In this document: positions 23,754 to 32,145 of the stretch, one piece after another
Position numbering within the stretch: position 1 is the stretch's first letter
Layout: every line of letters begins with the position of its first letter
Assembly (NCBI RefSeq): GCF_018638295.1
Contig: NZ_JABTTS010000025.1
Span: 548 to 64,547, forward strand
Source: Streptomyces sp. CHD11
GTDB taxonomy: Bacteria; Actinomycetota; Actinomycetes; Streptomycetales; Streptomycetaceae
Direction of reading: 5' to 3'
DNA: 64,000 bases
Program-made: the position numbers and the translations under genes
Notes under the pieces: model-generated
Database searches by the model: none
What the model saw: only the letters and a program-made list of their open reading frames with translations
What the model was told of the DNA's origin: nothing

Positions 23754-25202
23754 TTCACCGACCTGGCTCAGCAGTACATCGACGGTGAGTGGCGCCCGGG
23801 GACAGGCTCCTGGGACATCATCGACTTCAACCCGTACGACGACGAGAAGCTCGCGTCGATCACCATAGCCACGGTCGACGAGGTCGATCAGGCGTACCGG
23901 GCGGCCGCCCGCGCGCAGAAGCAGTGGGCGGCGACCAACCCGTACGCCCGCCGTGCGGTGTTCGAGAAGGCGCTCGCGCTGGTCGAGGAGCGCGAGGAGG
24001 AGATCACCGAGGCGATCCTCGCCGAGCTCGGCGGTACGCGTCTGAAGGCGGCCTTCGAACTGCACCTCGCCAAGGAGTTCCTGCGCGAGGCGGTCCATCT
24101 GGCGCTGCGTCCCGAGGGCCGGATCATCCCCTCGCCGGTGGACGGCAAGGAGAACCGCGTCTACCGCGTGCCGGTCGGGGTCGTGGGCGTGATCAGTCCC
24201 TTCAACTTCCCGTTCCTGCTGTCATTGAAGTCGGTCGCCCCCGCACTCGCGCTCGGCAACGGCGTCGTCCTCAAGCCGCACCAGAACACGCCGATCGTCG
24301 GCGGTGCCCTGGTCGCGAAGATCTTCGAGGACGCGGGCCTGCCCGGCGGCCTGCTGAACGTGCTCATCACCGACATCGCGGAGATCGGTGACGCCTTCCT
24401 CGAGCACCCGGTCCCGAAGGTCATCTCCTTCACCGGCTCGGACCAGGTCGGCCGCCATGTGGCGACCGTCTGCGCCTCCCTCTTCAAGCGCTCCGTGCTC
24501 GAACTCGGCGGCAACAGCGCCCTGGTGGTCCTCGACGACGCCGACGTGGACTACGCGGTCGACGCGGCCGTGTTCAGCCGGTACGTGCACCAGGGCCAGG
24601 TCTGCATGGCAGCCAACCGGGTGCTGGTCGACCGTGCGGTGGCCGACGAGTTCACCGAGAAGTTCGTCGCCAAGGTGAAATCCCTCAAGGCCGGCGACCC
24701 GCGCGACCCGGAGACCGTCATCGGCCCGGTGATCAACTCCCAGCAGGCGGACGCCCTGACGGCGGTCGTCGAGCAGGCGCTCGCCGAGGGTGCCACCGCC
24801 CTGGTGCGGGGCGACCGCACCGACAACCTGGTGGAGCCGTCCGTACTGGCCGGCCTGCCCGCGGACTCCGCCCTGCTCCGGCAGGAGGTCTTCGGTCCCG
24901 TCGCCTTCCTGGTGACGTTCGACGGCGAGGAGGAGGCGGTACGCCTCGTCAACGACACCCCGTACGGGCTGAGCGGCGCCGTGCACTCCGGGAACATCGA
25001 GCGGGGCGTGAACTTCGCCAAGCAGGTCGACACCGGAATGTTCCATGTGAACGACGGCACCGTGCACGACGAGCCGATCGTGCCCTTCGGCGGAGAGAAG
25101 CACTCGGGCATCGGCCGGCTCAACGGCGACACGATGCTGGACGCCTTCACCACGATGAAGTGGATCTCGGTGCAGCACGGCCGGAGCGGCTTCCCCTTCT
25201 GA
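23742..25202 (+). CDS. NAD(P)-dependent aldehyde dehydrogenase
   Basis: The 486-residue protein is a standard aldehyde dehydrogenase: cofactor-binding VGVISPFNFPF and TGSDQVGRH, general base Glu254 (LELGGNSALV) and catalytic Cys288 (QGQVCMAANR), with the usual 34-residue spacing; a C-terminal PFGGEKHSGIGR follows. Sequence style is nearest to aromatic (benzaldehyde/vanillin-type) dehydrogenases, but substrate is not readable. The ATG at 23742 has GAGGGA upstream. Its 5' region carries an 18-bp inverted repeat spanning the start codon, which suggests specific control. It is followed by a PadR gene of unrelated function. Confidence 0.92.
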   Translation: MSSYFTDLAQQYIDGEWRPGTGSWDIIDFNPYDDEKLASITIATVDEVDQAYRAAARAQKQWAATNPYARRAVFEKALALVEEREEEITEAILAELGGTRLKAAFELHLAKEFLREAVHLALRPEGRIIPSPVDGKENRVYRVPVGVVGVISPFNFPFLLSLKSVAPALALGNGVVLKPHQNTPIVGGALVAKIFEDAGLPGGLLNVLITDIAEIGDAFLEHPVPKVISFTGSDQVGRHVATVCASLFKRSVLELGGNSALVVLDDADVDYAVDAAVFSRYVHQGQVCMAANRVLVDRAVADEFTEKFVAKVKSLKAGDPRDPETVIGPVINSQQADALTAVVEQALAEGATALVRGDRTDNLVEPSVLAGLPADSALLRQEVFGPVAFLVTFDGEEEAVRLVNDTPYGLSGAVHSGNIERGVNFAKQVDTGMFHVNDGTVHDEPIVPFGGEKHSGIGRLNGDTMLDAFTTMKWISVQHGRSGFPF

Positions 25203-25220
25203 CCGGGGTCCGGTTCACCG

Positions 25221-25278
25221 GGAGCCGGTCCACCGGGCTCCGGGCGGGCAGGGTGGCCCCCGGGACCGGTCCCGGGGG
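25221..25278. terminator. Hairpins after aldehyde dehydrogenase, including a 22-bp perfect palindrome
   Basis: A first imperfect hairpin (GGAGCCGGT ... ACCGGGCTCC, 25221-25242) is followed by a perfect palindrome at 25257-25278 (CCCCCGGGACC and its complement). The latter can fold with a CCGG loop as a terminator, but it also ends four bases before TACGCT (25282-25287), the probable -10 of padR, and so could be an operator. Confidence 0.55.
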
Positions 25279-25293
25279 TCCTACGCTGGGCAC

Positions 25294-25935
25294 ATGTCAG
25301 TGATCCGTCTCCTCGTGCTCGGCGCGGTGCGCCAGCACGGGCGGGCCCACGGGTACCAGGTGCGCAACGACCTGGAGTACTGGGGCGCGCACGAGTGGTC
25401 CAACGCCAAGCCCGGCTCGATCTACCACGCGCTGAAGCAGCTGGCCAAGCAGGGCCTGCTGCACGCGCACGAGACCGCCCCGTCCACGGCCGGCGGCCCG
25501 CCGCGCACGGAGTACGAGATCACCGGGCAGGGCACCGAGGAGTACTTCCGGCTGCTGCGGGAGGCACTGACCTCGTACGACCAGAAGCCGGACGTGCTCT
25601 CGGCCGGGCTCGGCCTCATGGTCGACCTGGAGCGCGCGGAGGCGCTCGACCTCCTGGAACAGCGGATGCGCGCCATCGGGGAGTGGCGCAAGGCCGTCAC
25701 CGAGTACTACATCCCCGAGGACGGGCCCGGTCAGCTGGGGCACATCGGGGAGATCATGGACTTCTGGGTCCACTCCGCGGACACCGGCGCCGCGTGGACA
25801 CGCGGCCTCATCGAGCGCGTCCGGGGCGGTGCCTACACCTTCGCCGGCGAGGGCGAGCCGTTCGTCGGCGTCCTCGGCGAGGGCGAGGAGAACCCGTACG
25901 CGACGGGGGAGCGGCATCCGGGGGACGCCCGGTAA
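25294..25935 (+). CDS. PadR-family transcriptional regulator
   Basis: The 213-residue protein has the PadR winged helix (LLVLGAVRQHGRAHGYQV, GSIYHALKQLAKQGLL, TEYEITGQG) and a C-terminal helical Vir_act_alpha-type dimerisation domain. PadR proteins are mostly repressors of efflux or detoxification genes, often with their own gene. The exporter genes follow after 73 bases, and their promoter carries two copies of TCAAGTTTGA, the likely operator. ATG at 25294 lies six bases after TACGCT, a pattern of leaderless transcripts. The C-terminus is acidic and Gly-rich. Confidence 0.92.
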   Translation: MSVIRLLVLGAVRQHGRAHGYQVRNDLEYWGAHEWSNAKPGSIYHALKQLAKQGLLHAHETAPSTAGGPPRTEYEITGQGTEEYFRLLREALTSYDQKPDVLSAGLGLMVDLERAEALDLLEQRMRAIGEWRKAVTEYYIPEDGPGQLGHIGEIMDFWVHSADTGAAWTRGLIERVRGGAYTFAGEGEPFVGVLGEGEENPYATGERHPGDAR

Positions 25936-25994
25936 TCAAGTTTGACCAGCCTGTCGCACGGGTATACGGTCGCCCTAGTAGTCAAGTTTGACTA
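25934..25994 (+). promoter_or_regulatory. Promoter and PadR operator of the ABC exporter
   Basis: TTGACC (25942-25947), 17 bases, TACGGT (25965-25970). TCAAGTTTGA occurs twice, at 25936-25945 over the -35 box and at 25982-25991 just after the start point. The second sits in a perfect 7-2-7 inverted repeat, TAGTCAA-GT-TTGACTA (25979-25994). Binding at either site would block transcription. Confidence 0.75.
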
Positions 25995-26008
25995 GCAAGG
26001 GAGTGGCA

Positions 26009-26974
26009 GTGTCCGACGCGGCGATCACCGTCGAGGAAGCACGCAAGACCTACGGCGGCAGGAAAGACGGACCCGCACTGGACGGGCTCGACCTCACGGT
26101 CGCGCGCGGCACGGTGCACGCGGTACTCGGGCCGAACGGAGCGGGCAAGACCACCCTGGTGAGGATCCTGGCCACCCTGCTGCGCCCCGACGCGGGCCGG
26201 GTGGAGGTGGCGGGCCACGACGTGGTGCGCGAGGCCTACGCCGTGCGGCTGCGCATCGGCCTGCTCGGCCAGCACGCGGCGCTCGACGAGGAGCTCGGCG
26301 GCCGGCAGAACCTGGAACTGTTCGGCCGGCTCCACCACCTCGGCGCACGACGCGCACGCGCGCGTGCGGACGAACTCCTGGAGCGCTTCGAGCTCTCCCG
26401 CACCGGACACAAGGCGGTCAAGCAGTACAGCGGCGGCATGCGGCGCCGCCTCGACCTCGCCGCCTCCCTGATCACCGAACCGGAGGTGCTCTTCCTGGAC
26501 GAACCGACCACGGGCCTCGACCCGCGCGGCCGCGCGGAGGTGTGGGACTCGGTCCGCTCCCTGGTCGGCGGCGGTACGACGGTCCTGCTCACCACCCAGT
26601 ACCTGGAGGAGGCCGACCAGCTCGCCCACCGCATCTCCCTGGTGGACGTGGGCCGGGTCGTCGCCGACGGCACGGCCGACGAACTCAAGGCGGCCCTCGG
26701 CGGCGACCGTATCGACGTCGTCCTGCGCGACGCCGGACACCTGGGCGCGGCCGTCGCCCTGCTGCCCGTACCGAAGGACGCGGTCACGGTGGACACCGAC
26801 CGGCGGCTGCTCAGCGCACCGGTCGCCGACCGCATGGCGGCCCTGGCCGGGGTCGTCCGCGCACTGCAGGACGCCGGCATCGAGGCCGAGGACATCGCCC
26901 TGCGCAGACCCACGCTCGACGAGGTGTTCCTGCACCTGACCGGAGGCGACGACCGAGTGAAGGAGGCCGCGTGA
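26009..26974 (+). CDS. ABC transporter ATP-binding protein (DrrA-like)
   Basis: The 321-residue protein has Walker A GPNGAGKTT, signature YSGGMRRRL, Walker B VLFLDEPTTGLDP and the switch histidine region TTQYLEEADQL, followed by the C-terminal extension typical of DrrA-type drug exporters (PTLDEVFLHLTG). It powers export through the membrane protein encoded next. GTG at 26009 has AAGGGAG five bases upstream. The stop overlaps the permease start (GTGA). Regulated by PadR upstream, it is likely induced by a toxic or self-made compound. Confidence 0.94.
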   Translation: MSDAAITVEEARKTYGGRKDGPALDGLDLTVARGTVHAVLGPNGAGKTTLVRILATLLRPDAGRVEVAGHDVVREAYAVRLRIGLLGQHAALDEELGGRQNLELFGRLHHLGARRARARADELLERFELSRTGHKAVKQYSGGMRRRLDLAASLITEPEVLFLDEPTTGLDPRGRAEVWDSVRSLVGGGTTVLLTTQYLEEADQLAHRISLVDVGRVVADGTADELKAALGGDRIDVVLRDAGHLGAAVALLPVPKDAVTVDTDRRLLSAPVADRMAALAGVVRALQDAGIEAEDIALRRPTLDEVFLHLTGGDDRVKEAA

Positions 26975-27738
26975 CCACCATGACGTACGCCCTGACCGAC
27001 TCCTGGACCATGACCCGCCGCGAACTCGCCCGCTGGGGACGGCAGCCGGTCGCGGTCGTCGTGAACCTGGTCTTCCCGGTGATGCTGCTGCTGATGTTCG
27101 GCTACCTGGTCGGCGGCGGCCGGGGCGTGAGCGGCGAGTACCTCGGCTTCCTGGTGCCCGGCATGCTCGCGCTCACCATGGCCTTCGGCCTGGAGGGCAC
27201 CATGGTCGCCGTCACCCAGGACCTGAACAAGGGCGTCATCGACCGCTTCCGCTCCATGCCCATGGCCAACGGCGCGGTCCTGGTGGGCCGTTCCGCCGCC
27301 GACATGCTCCAGTCGGCGCTCGGCCTGGCGGTGCTCCTCGCCGTCGCCGCCGCGCTCGGCTGGCGCACCCACGGCGGCGCGGCGGGATTCCTGGGCGCCG
27401 TGGGACTCCTCCTGCTGTTCCGGTTCGCGATGCTGTGGATCGGCATCCACCTGGCGCTGGTCGCCGGAAGACCCGAGATGGTGGCGGCCGTGCAGATCCT
27501 GATCTGGCCGGTCGGCTTCCTGTCCAACGCCTTCGCCACCCCCGAGTCCATGCCCGGCTGGCTGGGCACGGTCGTCCAGTGGAACCCGATGTCCCACACC
27601 GCCACCGCCGTACGCGACCTCTTCGGCAGCCCCGGCGGCGAACCGGGGCACGCGTGGGCCGCCGTCGCCTGGCCGCTCGCGCTGCTGGCGCTGTTCTTCC
27701 CGCTGGCGGTACGCCGGTTCACGCGGCTCAGCCGGTGA
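26971..27738 (+). CDS. ABC-2 type transporter permease (DrrB-like)
   Basis: The 255-residue membrane protein has about six hydrophobic segments (VVVNLVFPVMLLLMFGYLV; FLVPGMLALTMAFGL; ALGLAVLLAVAAALGW; FLGAVGLLLLFRFAMLW; VAAVQILIWPVGFLSNAF; WPLALLALFFPLAV) and the ABC-2 signature region NAFATPESMPGWL ... NPMSHTATAVR. It forms the exporter with the preceding ATPase. GTG at 26971 overlaps that gene's stop, with AGGAGG five bases before it; ATG at 26980 is possible. The 3' end overlaps the convergent small gene by 11 bases. Confidence 0.92.
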   Translation: MTTMTYALTDSWTMTRRELARWGRQPVAVVVNLVFPVMLLLMFGYLVGGGRGVSGEYLGFLVPGMLALTMAFGLEGTMVAVTQDLNKGVIDRFRSMPMANGAVLVGRSAADMLQSALGLAVLLAVAAALGWRTHGGAAGFLGAVGLLLLFRFAMLWIGIHLALVAGRPEMVAAVQILIWPVGFLSNAFATPESMPGWLGTVVQWNPMSHTATAVRDLFGSPGGEPGHAWAAVAWPLALLALFFPLAVRRFTRLSR

Positions 27739-28039
27739 CGGCGGGGGCGTCCACTCGCGGGCGGGCGCCCCGGCTCTCCGCGATGCGGCACACGTCGGTC
27801 AGGGCCTCGCCCATGCGGGCCGGCAGGTGGCGGAGCTGGGCGGCGGTCACGGGCGTCTCGTCATCGAGCAGGTCGGCGAGGTGGGCGAGCAGATCGGCGG
27901 CCATGCCGAGTGGGACGGCCTCGGCGATGCCGGCGGCCCGGGGCAGGCGTCCGGTGCCGTCGGTCAGGAGGTGACAGGGCCTGCCTTCGAGGCTCGTCCA
28001 GGGCAGGAGCCGGGCGGGGGTGAGGGCGTCGTGTGTCAT
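27728..28039 (-). CDS. Hypothetical small protein (103 aa)
   Basis: A 103-residue leucine-rich helical protein (AAGIAEAVPLGMAADLLAHL, ALTDVCRIAESR). No family is recognised. The start is ATG 28039; no clear ribosome binding site precedes it. It converges on the exporter permease with an 11-base overlap of coding ends. Codon bias is coding-like. A link with the neighbouring genes is not evident. Confidence 0.6.
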   Translation of the reverse strand: MTHDALTPARLLPWTSLEGRPCHLLTDGTGRLPRAAGIAEAVPLGMAADLLAHLADLLDDETPVTAAQLRHLPARMGEALTDVCRIAESRGARPRVDAPAVTG

Positions 28040-28211
28040 GCGGTCGGTCCCAGGGTGTGCGGAGGGAGAAGGCGCGGGTGCACGCCGCGCGGCGTCCCCG
28101 TACGGGACTCCAAGGCCCCCTACGGACCCGCCGTGATCGTTCCGGCGCCCGCCTGGTCGGCGTTCGTCACGGCGTTCGTCACGGCGGTCGGGAGCGGCGG
28201 CTTCCCCAACG

Positions 28212-28250
28212 GATCTCGCCCCCGCTCGTAGGGTGAGCGGGGGCGGGATC
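28212..28250 (-). terminator. Strong hairpin terminator after the CAAX protease gene
   Basis: Arms 28212-28227 and 28235-28250 pair at 15 of 16 positions (CGCCCCCGCTC core) around a seven-base loop. It begins 23 bases past the protease stop in the minus direction. Confidence 0.75.
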
Positions 28251-28272
28251 CCGTGGTCGGCGGCACCGGGTG

Positions 28273-29112
28273 TCAGCGGTGCCCGCGGCGCATGGGGACC
28301 AGGTTGCCGCGCCGGTGGGCGGCGATGAGCATGGGGATCGCGATCAGCACGCTGATGACGACGGGCACGATCGACGCCTCGAGGCCGAACTCTCCGCCGG
28401 TCACCAGGTCGGGGCCGGTCGGAGTGGTGGTCATCAGGCCCTCCGAGGCGTGGCCGGAGACGGGGATGCCGATCAGGCCCAGGACGGTGTTCCAGGCGAA
28501 GTGCAGGCCCACGACGAACCAGATGCTGCGCTTCCACAGGAACGCGGCACCGAGGAGGACGCCGGCCTCGATCGCGATCGCGGTCGAGCTCCACAGCGTG
28601 GCGCCCGGGTTGGCCGCGTGCAGTCCGCCGAACAGTGCCGCGGTGATCGCCAGAGCCGCCCAGCTGCCGCACATCTTCTCCAGTGCCTGGAGGGCGAGGC
28701 CGCGGAAGAGCAGTTCCTCGGTCACGGCGGCGCCGACCTGTATCGCGGCCATGCTCGCCACGATCGACAGGCCGTTGCCGGGCCGTTCGTCGAACGAGAA
28801 TTCGGTGAGGAGCGTGAGCATCGACACGGTGATGAGTCCGAAGCCGATCACGGCACCGGACAACGTCTGTGTCACGGCCCCCGACTTCGCGATCTCCGGT
28901 ACGTCCCGCCGGGCGACGTGGCGCATGACCGCCCAGTAGACGACAACCGCCGCGGCCGCACCCATGACGGCGACCACCCCACCGACCGGGACCAGGCTGG
29001 ACGCCAGGCCCACACCCACGATCCCGATCAGCATCCAGCCGGGGGGAGACTGGAGGAAGCGGCCACCCTTCTGGCGTGTGGGCTGGGGGGACGCGGTGCG
29101 CGTCGTGCTCAT
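28273..29112 (-). CDS. CPBP-family intramembrane metalloprotease (CAAX/Abi)
   Basis: The 279-residue membrane protein has the three motifs of CPBP proteases: EExxxR (Glu132, Glu133, Arg137 in EELLFRG), His164 (GGLHAANP) and HxxxN (His204, Asn208 in HFAWN). About eight hydrophobic segments surround them. Members process prenylated proteins, bacteriocin-related peptides or anti-sigma factors; the substrate here is unknown. The ATG at 29112 is preceded by GGAGG. A terminator follows. Residues 1-24 form a basic cytoplasmic tail. Confidence 0.9.
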   Translation of the reverse strand: MSTTRTASPQPTRQKGGRFLQSPPGWMLIGIVGVGLASSLVPVGGVVAVMGAAAAVVVYWAVMRHVARRDVPEIAKSGAVTQTLSGAVIGFGLITVSMLTLLTEFSFDERPGNGLSIVASMAAIQVGAAVTEELLFRGLALQALEKMCGSWAALAITAALFGGLHAANPGATLWSSTAIAIEAGVLLGAAFLWKRSIWFVVGLHFAWNTVLGLIGIPVSGHASEGLMTTTPTGPDLVTGGEFGLEASIVPVVISVLIAIPMLIAAHRRGNLVPMRRGHR

Positions 29113-29297
29113 GGTGGCCTCCGTTTGGCGTCGGTCGCGTGCCTTCCGCGATCTGCCAGGAACGCTACGAGGGCGGCGACGTTCCCGATTCACCCCTGAG
29201 TGGACAGATCCGAGTAGCTCCCACGGGGGACCCCCGGAGCACGTGCCTGACGCCGCGGGGCCGTCCTCCGGGCGGCGACGGGGGATGTCGGACAGGT

Positions 29298-30695
29298 CTA
29301 GTGATGGAAGCCGGTGGCCGCGTTCCTGTCGTGGGTCAGGGGGCGCTTCTGCCGGCGCAGGTCCGGCAGCAGGCGGGTCAGGTCCTCGGCGAACATGTCC
29401 GCGAGGTCCTGCGAGAAGCCGTTGCGGCACACCACGCGGAGTACGGACAGGTCCTCGCGGTGCGCCGGGAAGGTGTACGCGGGCACCAGCCAGCCGCTCT
29501 CCCGCAGCCGCCGGGACACGTCGAAGACGTCGTACGCCGTCACCTCCGGCGCGGTGGTGAACGCGAACACCGGCAGTTGGTCGCCCCGGGTGAGCAGCCG
29601 GAAGTCGCCGAGCGACCCGATCCGCGCGGAGAGCGACGTGGCCACGTCCCGCGCGGCCTGCTGCACCGCGCGGTAGCCCTCCCGGCCGAGCCGCAGGAAG
29701 GTGTAGTACTGGGCCACGACCTGCGCGCCCGGCCGGGAGAAGTTCAGCGCGAAGGTCGGCATGTCGCCGCCCAGGTAGTTCACCCGGAAGACCAGCTCCT
29801 CGGGCAGTGCGTCCGCGTCCCGCCACAGCGCCCAGCCGACCCCCGGGTACACCAGCCCGTACTTGTGCCCCGAGGTGTTGACCGACGCCACGCGCGGGAG
29901 GCGGAAGTCCCAGACCAGGTCCTCGTCGAGGAAGGGCGCGACCATCGCGCCGGACGCGCCGTCGACGTGGACGGGGATGTCGAGGCCGGTGCGCTCCTGG
30001 AGCCCGTCCAGCGCCGCGCACAGGTCCGCGACCGGCTCGTAGGAGCCGTCGAAGGTGGAGCCCAGGATGCCGACGACGCCGATCGTGTTCTCGTCGCACA
30101 GTTCGACGGCTGCGGCCGGGTCGAGGTGGAACCGTTCGCCCTCCATCGGCACCTGACGGGGTTCCACCTCCCAGAAGGTGCAGAACTTCTCCCAGCAGAC
30201 CTGGACGTTGACGCCCATGACGAGGTTCGGCCGGGCGTCCGGCGCGGACTGCCGCCGGCTCCAGCGCCTCTTCATCGCCATCCCGGCGAGCATGCACGCC
30301 TCGCTCGAACCGGTCGTCGAACAGCCCACGGCCGCCGACGGGTCCGGCGCGTTCCACAGGTCGGCGAGCATCGCCACGCAGCGCCGCTCCAGTTCGGCCG
30401 TGCGCGGGTACTCGTCCTTGTCGATCATGTTCTTGTCCCGGCACTCCGCCATCAGGACGGAGGCCTGGGGCTCCATCCAGGTGGTGACGAAGGTGGCCAG
30501 GTTCAGCCGTGCGTTGCCGTCCAGCATCAGCTCGTCGTGCACGAGCTGATAGGCCGTCGAGGGTGCCATGGGGGAGGCGGGCAGCCGGTGCTTGGGTGGC
30601 GCCTCGGTCATGTCCCCGACCGGATTGGCCGGTCCCAAGAAGGGGTTGACGGACAGGGCACGCGCGTCGTCCCGCGGGCCGTTGTGGAGCGGCAT
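29298..30695 (-). CDS. gadB: Glutamate decarboxylase
   Basis: The 465-residue PLP enzyme matches GadB in length and motifs: TTGSSEACMLAGMAMKRRW, HVDGASGAMVAPFL, and the PLP-binding Lys278 in NTSGHKYG. It converts glutamate to GABA and CO2, consuming a proton. The C-terminal tail ends FHH, as in enzymes where a histidine tail closes the active site at neutral pH. The ATG at 30695 has GGAGG six bases upstream. The ClC gene follows upstream on the same strand with a 57-base gap, so the two may be one acid-stress unit. No glutamate/GABA antiporter gene is seen. Confidence 0.95.
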   Translation of the reverse strand: MPLHNGPRDDARALSVNPFLGPANPVGDMTEAPPKHRLPASPMAPSTAYQLVHDELMLDGNARLNLATFVTTWMEPQASVLMAECRDKNMIDKDEYPRTAELERRCVAMLADLWNAPDPSAAVGCSTTGSSEACMLAGMAMKRRWSRRQSAPDARPNLVMGVNVQVCWEKFCTFWEVEPRQVPMEGERFHLDPAAAVELCDENTIGVVGILGSTFDGSYEPVADLCAALDGLQERTGLDIPVHVDGASGAMVAPFLDEDLVWDFRLPRVASVNTSGHKYGLVYPGVGWALWRDADALPEELVFRVNYLGGDMPTFALNFSRPGAQVVAQYYTFLRLGREGYRAVQQAARDVATSLSARIGSLGDFRLLTRGDQLPVFAFTTAPEVTAYDVFDVSRRLRESGWLVPAYTFPAHREDLSVLRVVCRNGFSQDLADMFAEDLTRLLPDLRRQKRPLTHDRNAATGFHH

Positions 30696-30752
30696 GGGTG
30701 CCTCCGTGAGGTGTCGGCCGGCGGGGAGGGCCGGCGAGGGGGAGCGGGGTGG

Positions 30753-32051
30753 TCACCGGACCGCCGTCCCGTCCGCCCGCAGCTGCATCTGCGGGCGGCC
30801 GGTGACCAGCAGCCAGGCGGGCAGGGAGGCGATGCACAGCAGGGCGAGCATCCCGGGGGAGGCGACCAGGACGGCGGCGACGAACAGGCTCACCCAGCCC
30901 TGCCGGGTGATGGCCAGCAGGATCCCCAGTACGGCCGCTGACACGCCCACCGCCGGATGCACGCCGGGCACCAGCGCGTGCGCGCACAGGCCGAGCGCCG
31001 TCCCGACGAACACCGCCGGGAAGATCCGCCCGCCCCGGAAGCCGCAGGACGCGGCGACGAGCAGGGCGGCCAGCTTCACCACCGTCATCGTGGCGAACCC
31101 GCCCGCCGTCCAGCCGTCGGGATCACGTGCCAGCTCCGCGATCTCGTCGAGCCCCTTGAAGAGCGTCAGATGCCCGCCCAGGGCCGCCAGGAGGCCCAGC
31201 ACCGCGCCACCGGCCGGGAGCATCAGCATCGGATGCCGCAGCCGGCTGAACGCCCCGTGGACGAACGGGAAGGCGTACACGGCGCACATGCCGAGCACCG
31301 CGCCCACCGAGGCCACCACGAGCGACGCCAGCAGGTCGGTCCAGCCGGGGTGGCCGAACGGGGGCAGACGCAGATCGAAACCGGGTTCGGAGACCAGTGC
31401 GGTGGTGAGCGAACCGGCGCCGGCGGCCGCCAGCGGAGCGAAGAGGCTGTCCCACAGCCGCCCCCTGATCCGCTGCCCGGCCAGCGCCTCCGAGATGACG
31501 AGGGCGGCGGCGACCGGTGTGCCGAACAGCGCCCCGATCGTCCCGGCCTCCGCCAGTGCCGCCCAGCCGCGCTCCTCGGTCCGCGGGAAGAACCTGAGGC
31601 CCGCCCAGACCGCCAGCGAGACGTTCACGGCGATGATCGGGTTCTCGGGACCCAGGCTCGGCCCGCCGGCCAGCACCAACGCGGTCGCCAGCAGCAGCCC
31701 CGGCAGCACCGCGGGCGGCAGTACGGGCGCGTCGAGTCCGGTGGTCGCCGGATCGGGGCCCGCGTGGCCGGGGGCCCGCCACACCACCAGCCCGACCGCG
31801 ACACCGGTGGCGACGAGCATTACGCACATCCACAGCACGGAGTACCGGCCGATGCCCAGGGCGTCCGGCAGGTTCCCCCACAGGACGTGCTGCAACTCCT
31901 CGGCCGCCGTACTGACCCCCAGCAGGACCAGGCTCGTCACCACGCCCACGAGCAGCGCGGGCACGAGGGTCGGCAGCAGGGTGCGTGCCGTCGTCGCCGG
32001 GCCGGTGACGGCCGTTCCCGCCCGCTGTGTGCTGTCCTGGGCCACGCGCAC
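30753..32051 (-). CDS. ClC-family chloride channel/antiporter
   Basis: The 432-residue protein has 10 or more membrane segments and ClC hallmarks: GGPSLGPENPI in place of GxREGP, keeping the gating glutamate, and the later GGRIFPAVFVG (GxFxP). ClC proteins exchange chloride for protons or pass chloride, and in enteric bacteria they balance charge during glutamate-dependent acid resistance. GTG at 32051 (or 32045) is chosen because longer starts would run through the tipA promoter. It is divergent from tipA and upstream of gadB. Confidence 0.85.
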   Translation of the reverse strand: MRVAQDSTQRAGTAVTGPATTARTLLPTLVPALLVGVVTSLVLLGVSTAAEELQHVLWGNLPDALGIGRYSVLWMCVMLVATGVAVGLVVWRAPGHAGPDPATTGLDAPVLPPAVLPGLLLATALVLAGGPSLGPENPIIAVNVSLAVWAGLRFFPRTEERGWAALAEAGTIGALFGTPVAAALVISEALAGQRIRGRLWDSLFAPLAAAGAGSLTTALVSEPGFDLRLPPFGHPGWTDLLASLVVASVGAVLGMCAVYAFPFVHGAFSRLRHPMLMLPAGGAVLGLLAALGGHLTLFKGLDEIAELARDPDGWTAGGFATMTVVKLAALLVAASCGFRGGRIFPAVFVGTALGLCAHALVPGVHPAVGVSAAVLGILLAITRQGWVSLFVAAVLVASPGMLALLCIASLPAWLLVTGRPQMQLRADGTAVR

Positions 32052-32088
32052 ACGATAAAGGTACGAAAGGGATAAAAGCGGAAGCGGC

Positions 32089-32119
32089 TTGCACCTCACG
32101 TGGCGTGAGGACCCACGCT
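32089..32119 (+). promoter_or_regulatory. tipA promoter and TipA operator
   Basis: -35 TTGCAC (32089-32094), a MerR-type long 19-base spacer, -10 CACGCT (32114-32119). The spacer holds a perfect inverted repeat, CCTCACG-TGG-CGTGAGG (32094-32110). This layout matches the thiostrepton-induced tipA promoter as I recall it, with small changes in the centre and the -10 box. Confidence 0.85.
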
Positions 32120-32145
32120 GGGGCACGGAACCGAAAGGAGCGGAA

